Below are positions 15,781-24,486 of a stretch of 64,000 bases of DNA, piece by piece. The stretch lies in the IMG/VR virus record IMGVR_UViG_3300013116_000108, positions 140,101 to 204,100 of that record; one strand, written 5' to 3'. The translations under genes and the position numbers were made by a program. Numbering within the stretch: the first letter of the stretch is position 1; each line of letters starts with the position of its first letter. Under the pieces are notes generated by a model. It saw nothing but the letters and a program-made list of their open reading frames with translations, had not been told where the DNA came from and did no database searches. Source of the DNA: a virus.

Positions 15781-17603
15781 GTTAATGTCTGCCTTATTTT
15801 AAAGTTATCGCTGACTCTATCACTTCCTTCTAGAAGCATATGAGCAGTAGTTGATGTAGCGCCATTTAATGTTGGCGTAAATTCTATTGTTGTTTTTCTT
15901 CTTACATCATGTATAAAGTCATAGTTAAATGTTTTAGTAATTGGATATTCAACATCATAATCAAATAGTCTAGCATCGCAATACTTAATAAGTTCTGTTA
16001 AGATGTCTTTATCAATGCTGTATTGCTCGAGAAATGTTTTTGCTTCAGCATAAAACTCATCTCGTTTTTCTGTTAAGTTTTCTCTGTAGCCTAAACTTTG
16101 ACTTGCTAATCCAAATACATAATCGTCTATTCTTCCTTTTGCTTTATCAAAATGTTTTCTAATTAAACCGTTACTGTTAATAACATAATTGTACCAGTCG
16201 TTATAAAATTCTTTTTTAGATACAATATTTTCTCTATCTAAATAATCTGCGGCATCACGTAAAAAATTAAATTCGTGTCCTGTTCTTGTAGTCCATGTCC
16301 ATTCCCAGATATGTTTTAAGTCATCTTCCGATAGCCATTTTGTAGAAACTACAAGTTCAATATCTTCTTTTGTTTCTTCGTTTAGTACTCCAGGAAAAGG
16401 TTTACGAATAGTTTTAAATCCAAACTCTTCTCTACTTTTTCTGCTACCTAATTCAGCATTTGGTAATAATGCTAAAGGATATAGATATGTTGTTAATTCT
16501 TGATAATTTGTAATTTCTAAATATGTGTCTTTCCAACTATCTACTGTTTCTCCGGGATTACCTACAATAAGTTCACAGTCAAATGGCAAACCTAATTCAG
16601 CACAACGTTTAGCAAAATATTCATAATCGTTACTATCCATATTATCACGTTTTATAAGTTCTAATGCTAATGGTGTTAGTGTTTGTAAACTCATAATAAA
16701 ACTTTTAATAAGTCCGGCATCATACATTTTCTTTGCTATTTGTAAAATGTGTTCGTTGGCATTTTTTGCCCAGTTAACAAAGAATGTTTTAGGATAACCG
16801 TATTTCTTTTTTGTAGCGATAATCATATCAGCAATAGCATTATCTCTATCTTTTAAAATACCAAAGTTAGCATCAACACTATACAAGAATCCTATTTTAT
16901 TTTTACCCGCATATTCTATTTCTGCTTCTAATCTGTTAATGTCGTGATTAACTAGTTTACTATATGTAAGTCCTCCCCAATCACAAAATGAACAAGCATA
17001 AGGACATCCTCTGTTTGTTTCAAACAGCATAGCATGATGTGATTTTATCTTAGGCATTGAGCCTGACAAATAAGGACTTGGTAATTTACTTAAATCACGT
17101 TGTCTAGTTACTCTTTTATTATCTGCTACATTATTAGTCCAATGTGTTCCAAAGTTAACAGCAGTATTAGGTTGTGTGTCAATGTATTCTTTATTTGGAT
17201 TTAGTAATATGTTTTTAAATATTTCTTCTCCTTCTTGGAAAACAACAACGTCAACATACTTGTGACCGTTCCACCATTCATGTTTGCTGTCTTGCGGAAC
17301 TTGTGGACCACCGTAAATAATCATACACTCTGGCCAACGTTTTTTAATTTTTTCTGCTAGTTGGTTAGTAAAATTTTCATTCCAAATGTAAACACTAAAT
17401 CCAAATATAAAAGGATCTACTATTTCGTTTACTATTTCGTCAATGTCTTTCTTTTCATAATAAAGACCTGCTAATTGATAATTGTTTTTAACTTGTTCAT
17501 CTAATTCAGCATAAGTCCATAACCCGGCAACACTATACGGCAAGAATTTATGATTGCCAGGGTTAATAGTCATACTAAAGTTTGCTAGATAAACATTTTT
17601 CAT
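15747..17603 (-). CDS. Cobalamin-type radical SAM enzyme (TsrM-like)
   Basis: The 618-residue protein has an N-terminal Rossmann-like domain (FIFGFSVYIWNE, IIYGGPQVPQD) as in B12-binding radical SAM enzymes, without the DxHxxG motif. ETNRGCPYACSFCDWGG supplies the CxxxCxxC cluster ligands at 200, 204 and 207. DANFGILKDRD and ELIVGNPGET follow in the TIM-barrel part. CDWG plus DANFGI resembles the group that includes the tryptophan methyltransferase TsrM. It probably methylates or rearranges an unactivated carbon. It overlaps its upstream neighbour by 4 bases and its downstream one by 34. Confidence 0.75.
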   Translation of the reverse strand: MKNVYLANFSMTINPGNHKFLPYSVAGLWTYAELDEQVKNNYQLAGLYYEKKDIDEIVNEIVDPFIFGFSVYIWNENFTNQLAEKIKKRWPECMIIYGGPQVPQDSKHEWWNGHKYVDVVVFQEGEEIFKNILLNPNKEYIDTQPNTAVNFGTHWTNNVADNKRVTRQRDLSKLPSPYLSGSMPKIKSHHAMLFETNRGCPYACSFCDWGGLTYSKLVNHDINRLEAEIEYAGKNKIGFLYSVDANFGILKDRDNAIADMIIATKKKYGYPKTFFVNWAKNANEHILQIAKKMYDAGLIKSFIMSLQTLTPLALELIKRDNMDSNDYEYFAKRCAELGLPFDCELIVGNPGETVDSWKDTYLEITNYQELTTYLYPLALLPNAELGSRKSREEFGFKTIRKPFPGVLNEETKEDIELVVSTKWLSEDDLKHIWEWTWTTRTGHEFNFLRDAADYLDRENIVSKKEFYNDWYNYVINSNGLIRKHFDKAKGRIDDYVFGLASQSLGYRENLTEKRDEFYAEAKTFLEQYSIDKDILTELIKYCDARLFDYDVEYPITKTFNYDFIHDVRRKTTIEFTPTLNGATSTTAHMLLEGSDRVSDNFKIRQTLTCTLNEPKIIL

Positions 17604-18214
17604 TTTGCCTTAAATATCCTCAGGGAATGATAGTGTTGATGTGTTGTAACTAAACTAGGCCAAGGTCCAATACATTCCACCTCAGTTAAAAATTGTTGTT
17701 TGTTCCAACCGGATTCTTCCATGTAATTATAGTCTTCCATATTTGGTGTTGTTATAACTAATATACCATCTTCATTTAAGCATTTAGAAATATTTTCGGC
17801 AGGTGCTGAACTTAAATGTCCTTTTGTAAACAATCCACTTGCTAATATAATATCGTATTTCTTAGGCAATGGTTGTTTTACAATATCAATAATACTGACA
17901 TTTCTATAATGCTCTTCTGCTTTTTTTATAAACTGTTCAGTTAGATCATATCCGTCTACATTAGAATACCCAGCCTGCCATAGTATTTCTCCACCGGGGC
18001 CTGGTCCACAACCTAAATCAGCAATCTCAATTTCCCATTGCTTTGGGTAGTTTTTTATTACATAATCAGTTGTTTTAACTGGTCCCAACCAGCCTGCTTC
18101 TTCGCATATATCTTTGGTGTACGTTTCCCAATGTTCATAAAGTTTTCTTTGTTCTTGTTTGTTGTCAAATCCATTATTGTAACTGTCGCCTAAATTTTTA
18201 TTGAGATTGCTCAT
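17600..18214 (-). CDS. SAM-dependent methyltransferase
   Basis: The start at 18214 overlaps the stop of the adenylating enzyme as TAATG, giving 204 residues; an ATG 15 bases upstream is possible. IADLGCGPGPGGEIL is a class I methyltransferase motif I, with YDIILASGLFTKGHLSSAP and LNEDGILVITTPN as motifs IV and V-VI. It is similar in design to small-molecule methyltransferases. It is embedded in the four-gene operon, overlapping both neighbours, so it probably acts on the same pathway intermediate. Confidence 0.75.
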   Translation of the reverse strand: MSNLNKNLGDSYNNGFDNKQEQRKLYEHWETYTKDICEEAGWLGPVKTTDYVIKNYPKQWEIEIADLGCGPGPGGEILWQAGYSNVDGYDLTEQFIKKAEEHYRNVSIIDIVKQPLPKKYDIILASGLFTKGHLSSAPAENISKCLNEDGILVITTPNMEDYNYMEESGWNKQQFLTEVECIGPWPSLVTTHQHYHSLRIFKAK

Positions 18215-19626
18215 TATTTTTTTATCCAATCTGGGTTATCAATTAGTGTGTTATGTATATTTACTCTACTTACTTTAGGAATACACGTTGCTTGGCGTAA
18301 TATTGCGACTGTGCTTACTAAACTTGTGTATTTTACAGGCTGTTTAAATGGTTGCATTTTATCTTTACACCATTCTTGTAATTCTTGAGGAGAAACATCA
18401 CCATTGTATATACAAGCCGGTACAAAGTGTAATTTTTCGTCAGGTTGTGGATAAACATAAACCTCTTTAACACCTGGGTGTTGTGAAATAATATGCTCAA
18501 TTTCAAATGGATATACTTTACCGCCACCTCTTACAATTATAAGTTCATTTGATCTTCCTTTTAATATCCAGTTACCTTCTTCGTTTATTTCAGCAATATC
18601 TCCTGTGTCCCACCAATCACCGTCCGGTGTCATAGGACCTCTAAATTCAATAGTGCTATTTTCTGTTGACAGTCTGTATTCAGCACCGGCATTTACAAGA
18701 CACTCAATTGGCTTGCCTATTGTATCAAAATTGTTACTATAATTAACAAGTGTCATGCCTGTTGCGGCATCACCATATCCACATATCCAATTACTATGGC
18801 CAAAGAACTTTTCAAATTCTTCTTTTTGCCCATCAATAAGTGCGGCACCACTATACTCAAATACTTCGATACTGTGTCCACCGTTGTCACCTTTGTCAAT
18901 TACTTTTTGCCATGCTAGTGGAAAGCCTGCTAACCAAGTAGGTTTAACCCATTTAGCCGCCTCGGCATATTCTTCTTGCTCGTATATAAGATGGCAATGC
19001 CCACCTTTTGCTATTGTTGTAAATGTAACTTCTTGTCCCCAGCCAATGTAAGGACCCATAGAATTAATTGTTCTGTTTGTTTCTGGACTACGATACCATT
19101 TGTTTCCACGTTCACGATAATAATGTGTAACGTCTTGACTTGTGCCATAGTTGTTTTCATCTAGCTCGTAAGGTACAGGATAACTTTTAGTCCAGCCGTA
19201 TGGATGACTAGTTCCACTACTATAATAAAGCATTATTTCTTTGTCAAGAACTGTACTTTTTTCATAATGTAAATGTTCTAAATCAACAGTACCATCTAAG
19301 TTAACATAAACAATAGCATTAGATTTGTTAGCATCTAATCTAAATTTCCAGTCACCCTCTTCACCGTTCTTATATGCTTGTTTTAAATCTTCACCCCATG
19401 GTAAAGTTGTCGCACACATATCTAAAGCCGCGGCAAATAGATACAAATATGTATGAACAGAGTTAATACCTACTACGCTTATTCTGTGACCAGCATGGTA
19501 TCCTTGTTCTTTGTACCAAGCATTAATCTTGTGTATCTCTTTAATAAATTCGTTGTATGTTAATTTTGTATTTTTATCACTCAGAGCTATATTCTCCGAT
19601 GGTACTAATAAGTGATACGGCCTCAT
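18214..19626 (-). CDS. ANL-superfamily adenylating enzyme (acyl-CoA synthetase/NRPS A-domain-like)
   Basis: The 470-residue protein has the family's motifs: YYSSGTSHPYGWTK (A3, near 134-147), YGDAATG (A5, near 284) and DTGDIAEINEEGNW then KGRSNELIIVRGGGKVYPFE (A7-A8, near 340-375). The A10 region reads IPKVSRVNI where active enzymes have PKxxxGKI, so the catalytic Lys appears replaced by Asn. The enzyme could activate a carboxylate or only perform thioester chemistry. It heads the four-gene operon, ten bases downstream of gp46. Confidence 0.72.
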   Translation of the reverse strand: MRPYHLLVPSENIALSDKNTKLTYNEFIKEIHKINAWYKEQGYHAGHRISVVGINSVHTYLYLFAAALDMCATTLPWGEDLKQAYKNGEEGDWKFRLDANKSNAIVYVNLDGTVDLEHLHYEKSTVLDKEIMLYYSSGTSHPYGWTKSYPVPYELDENNYGTSQDVTHYYRERGNKWYRSPETNRTINSMGPYIGWGQEVTFTTIAKGGHCHLIYEQEEYAEAAKWVKPTWLAGFPLAWQKVIDKGDNGGHSIEVFEYSGAALIDGQKEEFEKFFGHSNWICGYGDAATGMTLVNYSNNFDTIGKPIECLVNAGAEYRLSTENSTIEFRGPMTPDGDWWDTGDIAEINEEGNWILKGRSNELIIVRGGGKVYPFEIEHIISQHPGVKEVYVYPQPDEKLHFVPACIYNGDVSPQELQEWCKDKMQPFKQPVKYTSLVSTVAILRQATCIPKVSRVNIHNTLIDNPDWIKK

Positions 19627-19636
19627 CTATGCTCCT

Positions 19637-21400
19637 TTAATTGATTTTAACGTCGTTGTTGTAACTGGTAAATCCGTTTTCTTTAGTTACTGTTAGAACA
19701 TTATTTACCCTACCCGCTAATTCATCTCTATGAGAAATAAGCCAAATAGATTTGTGGCGTTCTCTAGAAATCTTTTTAAGGACTGCTAGAGAACTTTCCA
19801 CACCTGAGGTGTCCATGCCTGAGTCAACTAACTCGTCGATGAATAACAAGTTTATAGGTTGGTATAAGTTTTCCCAAACATCACGGAATGACCAACTCAA
19901 TGCTAGAATTAATCTATTCCTTTCACCTCTGGACAAGTTATCAAAGTCAAGATCACGTCCTAATTCTGTAATCTCGATTGATAAATCATTTTGAAAAACT
20001 ACTTTATGAGGTAGTCCAATTTTGTCAAGATAATATGTTAAACGTTTATTTAAAAATGCTAAGTTTTGTTCAATAATACGTTTACGAACAAAACTATCTT
20101 TACTTGTTAATAATTTGTATAAAAACTCTTGATGTTCTTTTTTGAAATTTAAATCTTCTAATAGTTCAAATGATACTTCTTGGATTCCTGTTTCTTCCAT
20201 TTCAGTTATTTGTTCATTATAAGTGTTTTCTTCTGCTTGTTTATTTGTTAACTGATTTTCTAAAGTAGTTAACGTACTCTTATGATTGTGTGCTTCAGTT
20301 AAGTCAGAATAAAATGTTTCTGGCTTATCGCCAACGGGTTCTCTTAATGCTATATTATCTGTTACTTTTAATCCAGCATCAACTATTTCCTGTGCTATAT
20401 CCTCAACTTGCTTTTCGAGACTTGTTAATTTTTCTTCATATTCCTTTAAGTGTTTAATATCTTGGCCACAACTATCGCATGTATGATTTTTAACATGTTC
20501 TAAACTAGCAACAAGTTTGTCAGACTCCTTAACTAGTCTTTCTAGTTGTCGTTCGCTACTTGCTATGTCTGTTTCTACATCTTTTTGTTGCCTTTTGCGG
20601 TCTCTAAAGTCGTTTAACAGTTTGTGTTGTTCAAGTTCTTTGTCTATATCAACGTCACCTAAATCAATAATTGCTTTTTCTAATTTTTGTATTTGCTCAT
20701 CTTTATTATCCTCCCACATCTTACTTCGACGTTTGAGGTTTTCTATTTGTTCTTTAATATGTTCGTTTGCTTTTTCGACACCTTGTATTCTAAATTCTTC
20801 TTCTTTAGCCCGGTCTCGATTAACTTTCATTTCTTCTCTAAGTCGTTCTGCTTTTTCACTTAGTAAAGTAATACCCAACAGTTGCTCAATAATAGCACGT
20901 TGGTCATTATTTTTTAAACTTAAAAAAGGTTCTGTGTAAGTGTTAAGCGCCACAACATGTTTGAACATCTCGTGACCCATTTCAAGTAATCGATTTATTT
21001 CGTGTTGTGTTTCTCTGCTATCACCTTGAGCATTATCATCTGCTTCTTGTTCTTGATTATCTACATAAAATTTTAATAAGTTAGGCTTACGTCCACGTTC
21101 AATTTTATACTTTTTTCCCTTCTTTTCAAACTCTAAACAAACAAGCATATTCTTGCCATTTGTTTTATTAATTAAATTATCAGCCCTAATTTTAGTAAGT
21201 GCTTGTCCATACAAGGCATAACTTAAAGCATTAATAATTGTAGTTTTACCAGTACCGTTTCTAGCACCTGTGTCGTCTCCACCTAAGTCGAGGTTTTCGC
21301 CTAATACTAATGTTAAATCCTCTCTGTTAAAATCAATCGCTTGTGTGCTGTTACCCACACTCATAAAATTCTTGACTGTGATACTATTCAAATTAAACAT
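19637..21400 (-). CDS. 46: Recombination nuclease ATPase gp46 (Rad50-like)
   Basis: The 587-residue protein has a Walker A GARNGTGKTT near residue 45, a long coiled-coil with the zinc-hook CDSCGQD near residue 308, the signature LSRGERNRLILAL, and Walker B INLLFIDEL. With gp47 it forms the nuclease that resects ends for recombination-dependent replication and helps degrade host DNA. It overlaps the gp47 stop by one base, and the accessory biosynthesis operon follows directly. Confidence 0.95.
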   Translation of the reverse strand: MFNLNSITVKNFMSVGNSTQAIDFNREDLTLVLGENLDLGGDDTGARNGTGKTTIINALSYALYGQALTKIRADNLINKTNGKNMLVCLEFEKKGKKYKIERGRKPNLLKFYVDNQEQEADDNAQGDSRETQHEINRLLEMGHEMFKHVVALNTYTEPFLSLKNNDQRAIIEQLLGITLLSEKAERLREEMKVNRDRAKEEEFRIQGVEKANEHIKEQIENLKRRSKMWEDNKDEQIQKLEKAIIDLGDVDIDKELEQHKLLNDFRDRKRQQKDVETDIASSERQLERLVKESDKLVASLEHVKNHTCDSCGQDIKHLKEYEEKLTSLEKQVEDIAQEIVDAGLKVTDNIALREPVGDKPETFYSDLTEAHNHKSTLTTLENQLTNKQAEENTYNEQITEMEETGIQEVSFELLEDLNFKKEHQEFLYKLLTSKDSFVRKRIIEQNLAFLNKRLTYYLDKIGLPHKVVFQNDLSIEITELGRDLDFDNLSRGERNRLILALSWSFRDVWENLYQPINLLFIDELVDSGMDTSGVESSLAVLKKISRERHKSIWLISHRDELAGRVNNVLTVTKENGFTSYNNDVKIN

Positions 21401-22416
21401 TAAAGATTCCTGTAAATTTCCGTTAAGAGATTTTTATCATAAAAATCTGTTTCGACTGCTTCGAGTTGACTGTATACAATACTGTCTACAGATTCAAAAT
21501 TAATTTCAACTGTTTCATCTACTTGAGTGTCTTCTAATTTTTGTTGTATTAAACTTAGTTCTCGTATGGGATATTTTTCCATAAAGTTTTCTCGTATGAA
21601 ATTTGCTTCTTCGTAACTAATTTCAATATCAAGCATAACCCTAGCATACGTTTTAGGTAATAGATACTTGTCTGGATCGTCAAGCAGTTGTCCTAGTTTT
21701 AGTGTTTTGTACTTAGGAGCATCAGGCCATGCTATATACTCAGGCTGTCCTCCCCACTCTAGTATCATTACACCTCTATCATCATCCCAAGCATCTGAAT
21801 AATTATGTGGGAAAGCGTTACCAATATATGTAATGTTTCCTCTTGTTTGTCGTTTGTGAAAGTGACCACTAAAAGCATGTTCTACTCCGCCAAAATCGTC
21901 GTCGTGTAGTTCGCCTATGTCGGGCATTTGTACCATAGCATTCATATAGAAATGAGGCAACTCTAAATGCCCAAACATATATTTGGCTTTAATTTTACTA
22001 ATACCCTTGTGTTCATCGCCTACTAACCAAGGTACAATAGCAACGTTACCGTCAACAGTAACATCATTGTAAATTTTAATATTGGGATAATTTTTAATCC
22101 ATGCTATAGAATTAAAGTCACGTTTATCACGATAGTATTCATCATGATTACCCGGAATGAATACAATTTTTTCAAATGCTTTGCTTAAAGCATCAATGGC
22201 TTTAATACTATAGTTAAGTGTAGCAACATTAATTGCCGCTCTATGATGATGCCAGTCGCCAAGAAATAAGCAAGTGTCACATTCTTGTTCTTTACCTTGT
22301 TTGATCACCCATTCAACAAACTCTAAACAATCGTCATTAAACAATGTAGAATTAGACTTGTTACCAAAGTGAATGTCTGTAAAGGCTATCGCCTTTTTAA
22401 ATAAATTATCTGCCAT
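21400..22416 (-). CDS. 47: Recombination nuclease gp47 (Mre11-like)
   Basis: The 338-residue protein carries metallophosphoesterase motifs in order: DIHFG, GDWHHHR, GNHDEYY and GHFHKRQ. Size and partner fit T4 gp47. It is translated in step with gp46. The upstream gap holds a possible sigma70 promoter, which suits early expression. The ATG sits in GGTATAATGG, so a -10-like hexamer overlaps the start codon. Confidence 0.95.
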   Translation of the reverse strand: MADNLFKKAIAFTDIHFGNKSNSTLFNDDCLEFVEWVIKQGKEQECDTCLFLGDWHHHRAAINVATLNYSIKAIDALSKAFEKIVFIPGNHDEYYRDKRDFNSIAWIKNYPNIKIYNDVTVDGNVAIVPWLVGDEHKGISKIKAKYMFGHLELPHFYMNAMVQMPDIGELHDDDFGGVEHAFSGHFHKRQTRGNITYIGNAFPHNYSDAWDDDRGVMILEWGGQPEYIAWPDAPKYKTLKLGQLLDDPDKYLLPKTYARVMLDIEISYEEANFIRENFMEKYPIRELSLIQQKLEDTQVDETVEINFESVDSIVYSQLEAVETDFYDKNLLTEIYRNL

Positions 22417-22437
22417 TATACCAACCTGTTTACAACA

Positions 22438-22465
22438 TTATTACACAAAGTAAATGCTTTGTCAA
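22438..22465 (-). promoter_or_regulatory. Possible sigma70 promoter for gp47-gp46 and following operon
   Basis: On the minus strand TTGACA (22460-22465) is followed after 16 bases by TAATAA (22438-22443). A start near 22431 leaves a 14-base leader before the gp47 ATG. The -35 box is perfect and the -10 box matches only partly. It overlaps the end of the gp55 gene. Confidence 0.45.
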
Positions 22466-23385
22466 TCTTTTTCTTCTAAATCTTTCCCGTCATCTGTTTC
22501 CTCATAAGGCTTGCCGTGTTCTTGTTCCCATTCTTCAGCCGTCCATCTTCTCATTTCACTATTTGGATTTTTAAGTATCATCTTTCCTGATTTAATATCG
22601 TTCTCTGTTTGTCTTGTAAAACTTGGCATCAGCCCTGCTTCTTCTAAAATGTCATCTCGGATAATTTGATTTTTCTTTTCTAAATTTAATACTCTTGTAA
22701 AACTATTTGTAATTGCCGCTGTATAATAAGCAAACGGATTTTGTGATTTAGACTCGTCAAATTGTAAACCAATTTGTGCCAGTTGTAGCAATGCTGTACT
22801 TCGCATTTCGTCGTTGTAAGTATATCCTCTCCAATTTGATCTTGTAGCATATCTTTCACATAACTTTATAAACATTTTGGCTAAATTAGGATTAATGTTA
22901 CCGTGATCTTTATTAAAATATCCATTTTCTAGGCCGCCCTCCCAGTGACTCTTGCCAACCATTATTAATTCTCCACTAACTTCGTCAAATCTATAATGAA
23001 CAAATGGGGGGAAATTACACCTAACATGACGGTCTGCTAATGTTTTAGGATTCTTTTTTCTACCCGGCTCTTCTGGTATGTGATCAAATGTCATAACACG
23101 AAATACTACTTCATGTTTTTGGATTTTTTTCCAATCAATCGCAAATTCTGCCTGTTTTACTTTTTGTCCAGATTCAATTGCCTCTGTATAGGCAAGTTTT
23201 GCTAGTCGATCTGCCCGGTTTCGTTTTGCTTCGGCTGTGGTTCTTATATTAATTCTATCTACGCTTGGTAGAATAATATCATATTGTGAGTCAGTTTCGT
23301 CGTCTATATATGAACTGTAACTGTTCTTACTGTTGTGTATCTCCTTCAAAAGATCTCTATTATTTAAATATTTTTTTCTGGCCAT
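22462..23385 (-). CDS. 55: Late transcription sigma factor gp55 with long N-terminal extension
   Basis: Residues 165-260 match T4 gp55 sigma region 2: SNWRGYTYNDEMRSTALLQL, then GLQFDESKSQNPFAYYTAA, then NSFTRVLNLEKKNQIIRDDI. gp55 directs RNA polymerase to TATAAATA promoters like those seen here. At 307 residues it exceeds T4 gp55 (185); the first 160 residues form an added basic region with FPPFVHYRFDEVSGELIMVG. The last 40 residues are acidic. AAGGAG precedes the ATG. The extension may contact polymerase, the clamp or DNA; this is inference. Confidence 0.88.
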   Translation of the reverse strand: MARKKYLNNRDLLKEIHNSKNSYSSYIDDETDSQYDIILPSVDRINIRTTAEAKRNRADRLAKLAYTEAIESGQKVKQAEFAIDWKKIQKHEVVFRVMTFDHIPEEPGRKKNPKTLADRHVRCNFPPFVHYRFDEVSGELIMVGKSHWEGGLENGYFNKDHGNINPNLAKMFIKLCERYATRSNWRGYTYNDEMRSTALLQLAQIGLQFDESKSQNPFAYYTAAITNSFTRVLNLEKKNQIIRDDILEEAGLMPSFTRQTENDIKSGKMILKNPNSEMRRWTAEEWEQEHGKPYEETDDGKDLEEKD

Positions 23386-23400
23386 TTATTGACTCCTTAA

Positions 23401-23417
23401 ATTATATACTCATATAA
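23401..23417. promoter_or_regulatory. Divergent-promoter motif, copy 2
   Basis: ATTATATACTCATATAA is identical to copy 1 and lies between gp55 (minus) and the tube initiator gene (plus). The minus strand reads TATAAT 15 bases before the gp55 start. An exact late promoter follows on the plus strand. Confidence 0.6.
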
Positions 23418-23424
23418 TAACACA

Positions 23425-23432
23425 TATAAATA
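23425..23432 (+). promoter_or_regulatory. T4-type late promoter for the tube-hub operon
   Basis: The plus strand reads TATAAATA exactly, 35 bases before the ATG at 23467. It should drive the tube initiator, gp53, hub, gp5 and PAAR genes. Confidence 0.75.
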
Positions 23433-23466
23433 CAAAGAGCAAGAACTAAAAAGGATTTAATTAACT

Positions 23467-24186
23467 ATGGCAAATAGTAGCAACGATAAACGAAAAAAAG
23501 ACTTATTTTCGCAAGTAGGCAAGAAATACTCTTGGGAACCATCCGAAGGTGGTCGGGATTTTTCTTATCATCGGTATTCTGTTGAGAAGAAAAGAGTAAA
23601 ACTATCGTTGCCTCCTAAAACTAAAAACCTTTTTTATGATGGTGCTAATGAGTACGATCGTTGGTTATTAGAACCACTTAAAAAAGTAAACGGTGTTATA
23701 TTTCCGTTTGTACCACAAATTATTATTAACAATGCCGCTAATTATAGTGCTCAAAGCCCTGCTCATACTAATTATCCATATCAGGTTTACCAGAACTCTA
23801 GTATTGGAACCGTTAACTTATTTGGACAGTTTTCAGCACAAACACAAGATGAAGCAAAGTATGTTAGAGCAGTTATCTTGTTTATGAGACTAGTAACAAA
23901 AAGTTTTAGAAATAATGATCCTAATGCTGGTAATCCTCCAATTATACTAAGGTTAACCGGACACGGTAGCAATTTACTACCTAATGCTCCAGTAGTTGTT
24001 CAATCATTTGATTTAACATTGCCTAATAGTGTAGATTATATTACAATTCTTGATCATAAAAAAGATAGAATACCTACAATGACTGATATCTCTATAACAA
24101 TGACACCTATTTACAGTAGATCTGATCTTACACAATTCTCAATGGACGACATAGCAAACGGTAAGAATTTGAAAGGATTTATGTAA
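23467..24186 (+). CDS. Baseplate tail-tube initiator/cap protein (gp48/gp54-like)
   Basis: The 239-residue protein contains GVIFPFVPQIIINNAANYSA, YVRAVILFMRLVTKSFRNND, PPIILRLTGHG and MTDISITMTPIYSRSD. This is the pattern of T4-like tube cap and initiator proteins, which share the tube fold. It should form the ring between hub and tail tube. An AAGGA site and a late promoter precede it, and its stop overlaps the gp53 start as TAATG. Which of gp48 and gp54 it matches is not resolved. Confidence 0.7.
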   Translation: MANSSNDKRKKDLFSQVGKKYSWEPSEGGRDFSYHRYSVEKKRVKLSLPPKTKNLFYDGANEYDRWLLEPLKKVNGVIFPFVPQIIINNAANYSAQSPAHTNYPYQVYQNSSIGTVNLFGQFSAQTQDEAKYVRAVILFMRLVTKSFRNNDPNAGNPPIILRLTGHGSNLLPNAPVVVQSFDLTLPNSVDYITILDHKKDRIPTMTDISITMTPIYSRSDLTQFSMDDIANGKNLKGFM

Positions 24187-24485
24187 TGGCTAAGTATCTT
24201 GCAACTAGTCCTTATTTTAATACAACAAAAGGTATAAACCAATTAAATGTATTAGCAAAAAGAAATGTCCCTTCAAGCAATAACGATCGTGTGTATACAA
24301 TAGCAAAAGAGTATGAACATCGACCAGACTTATTAGCATATGACTTGTACGGTGACGTAAATTTATGGTGGGTGTTTACTAACAGAAACCCTGACGTAAT
24401 TAAAGATCCTATATTTGACTTCTTGTCAGGAACTACTATCTACTTGCCACAACAAAATTTGTTAAAAGAATCACTAGGAATTTAA
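24186..24485 (+). CDS. 53: Baseplate wedge protein gp53
   Basis: The 99-residue protein has the gp53 core: YEHRPDLLAYDLYGDVNLWW then VFTNRNPDVIKDP and a LysM-like strand FDFLSGTTIYLP. T4 gp53 is about twice as long, so this is the reduced form. It overlaps the upstream gene by one base. gp53 joins wedges into the baseplate. Confidence 0.85.
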   Translation: MAKYLATSPYFNTTKGINQLNVLAKRNVPSSNNDRVYTIAKEYEHRPDLLAYDLYGDVNLWWVFTNRNPDVIKDPIFDFLSGTTIYLPQQNLLKESLGI

Positions 24486-24486
24486 A

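Noticed and set aside
20517-20939. Plus-strand 140-codon frame opposite gp46
   Set aside because: It is a Ser/Leu/Cys-rich shadow of the gp46 coiled coil.
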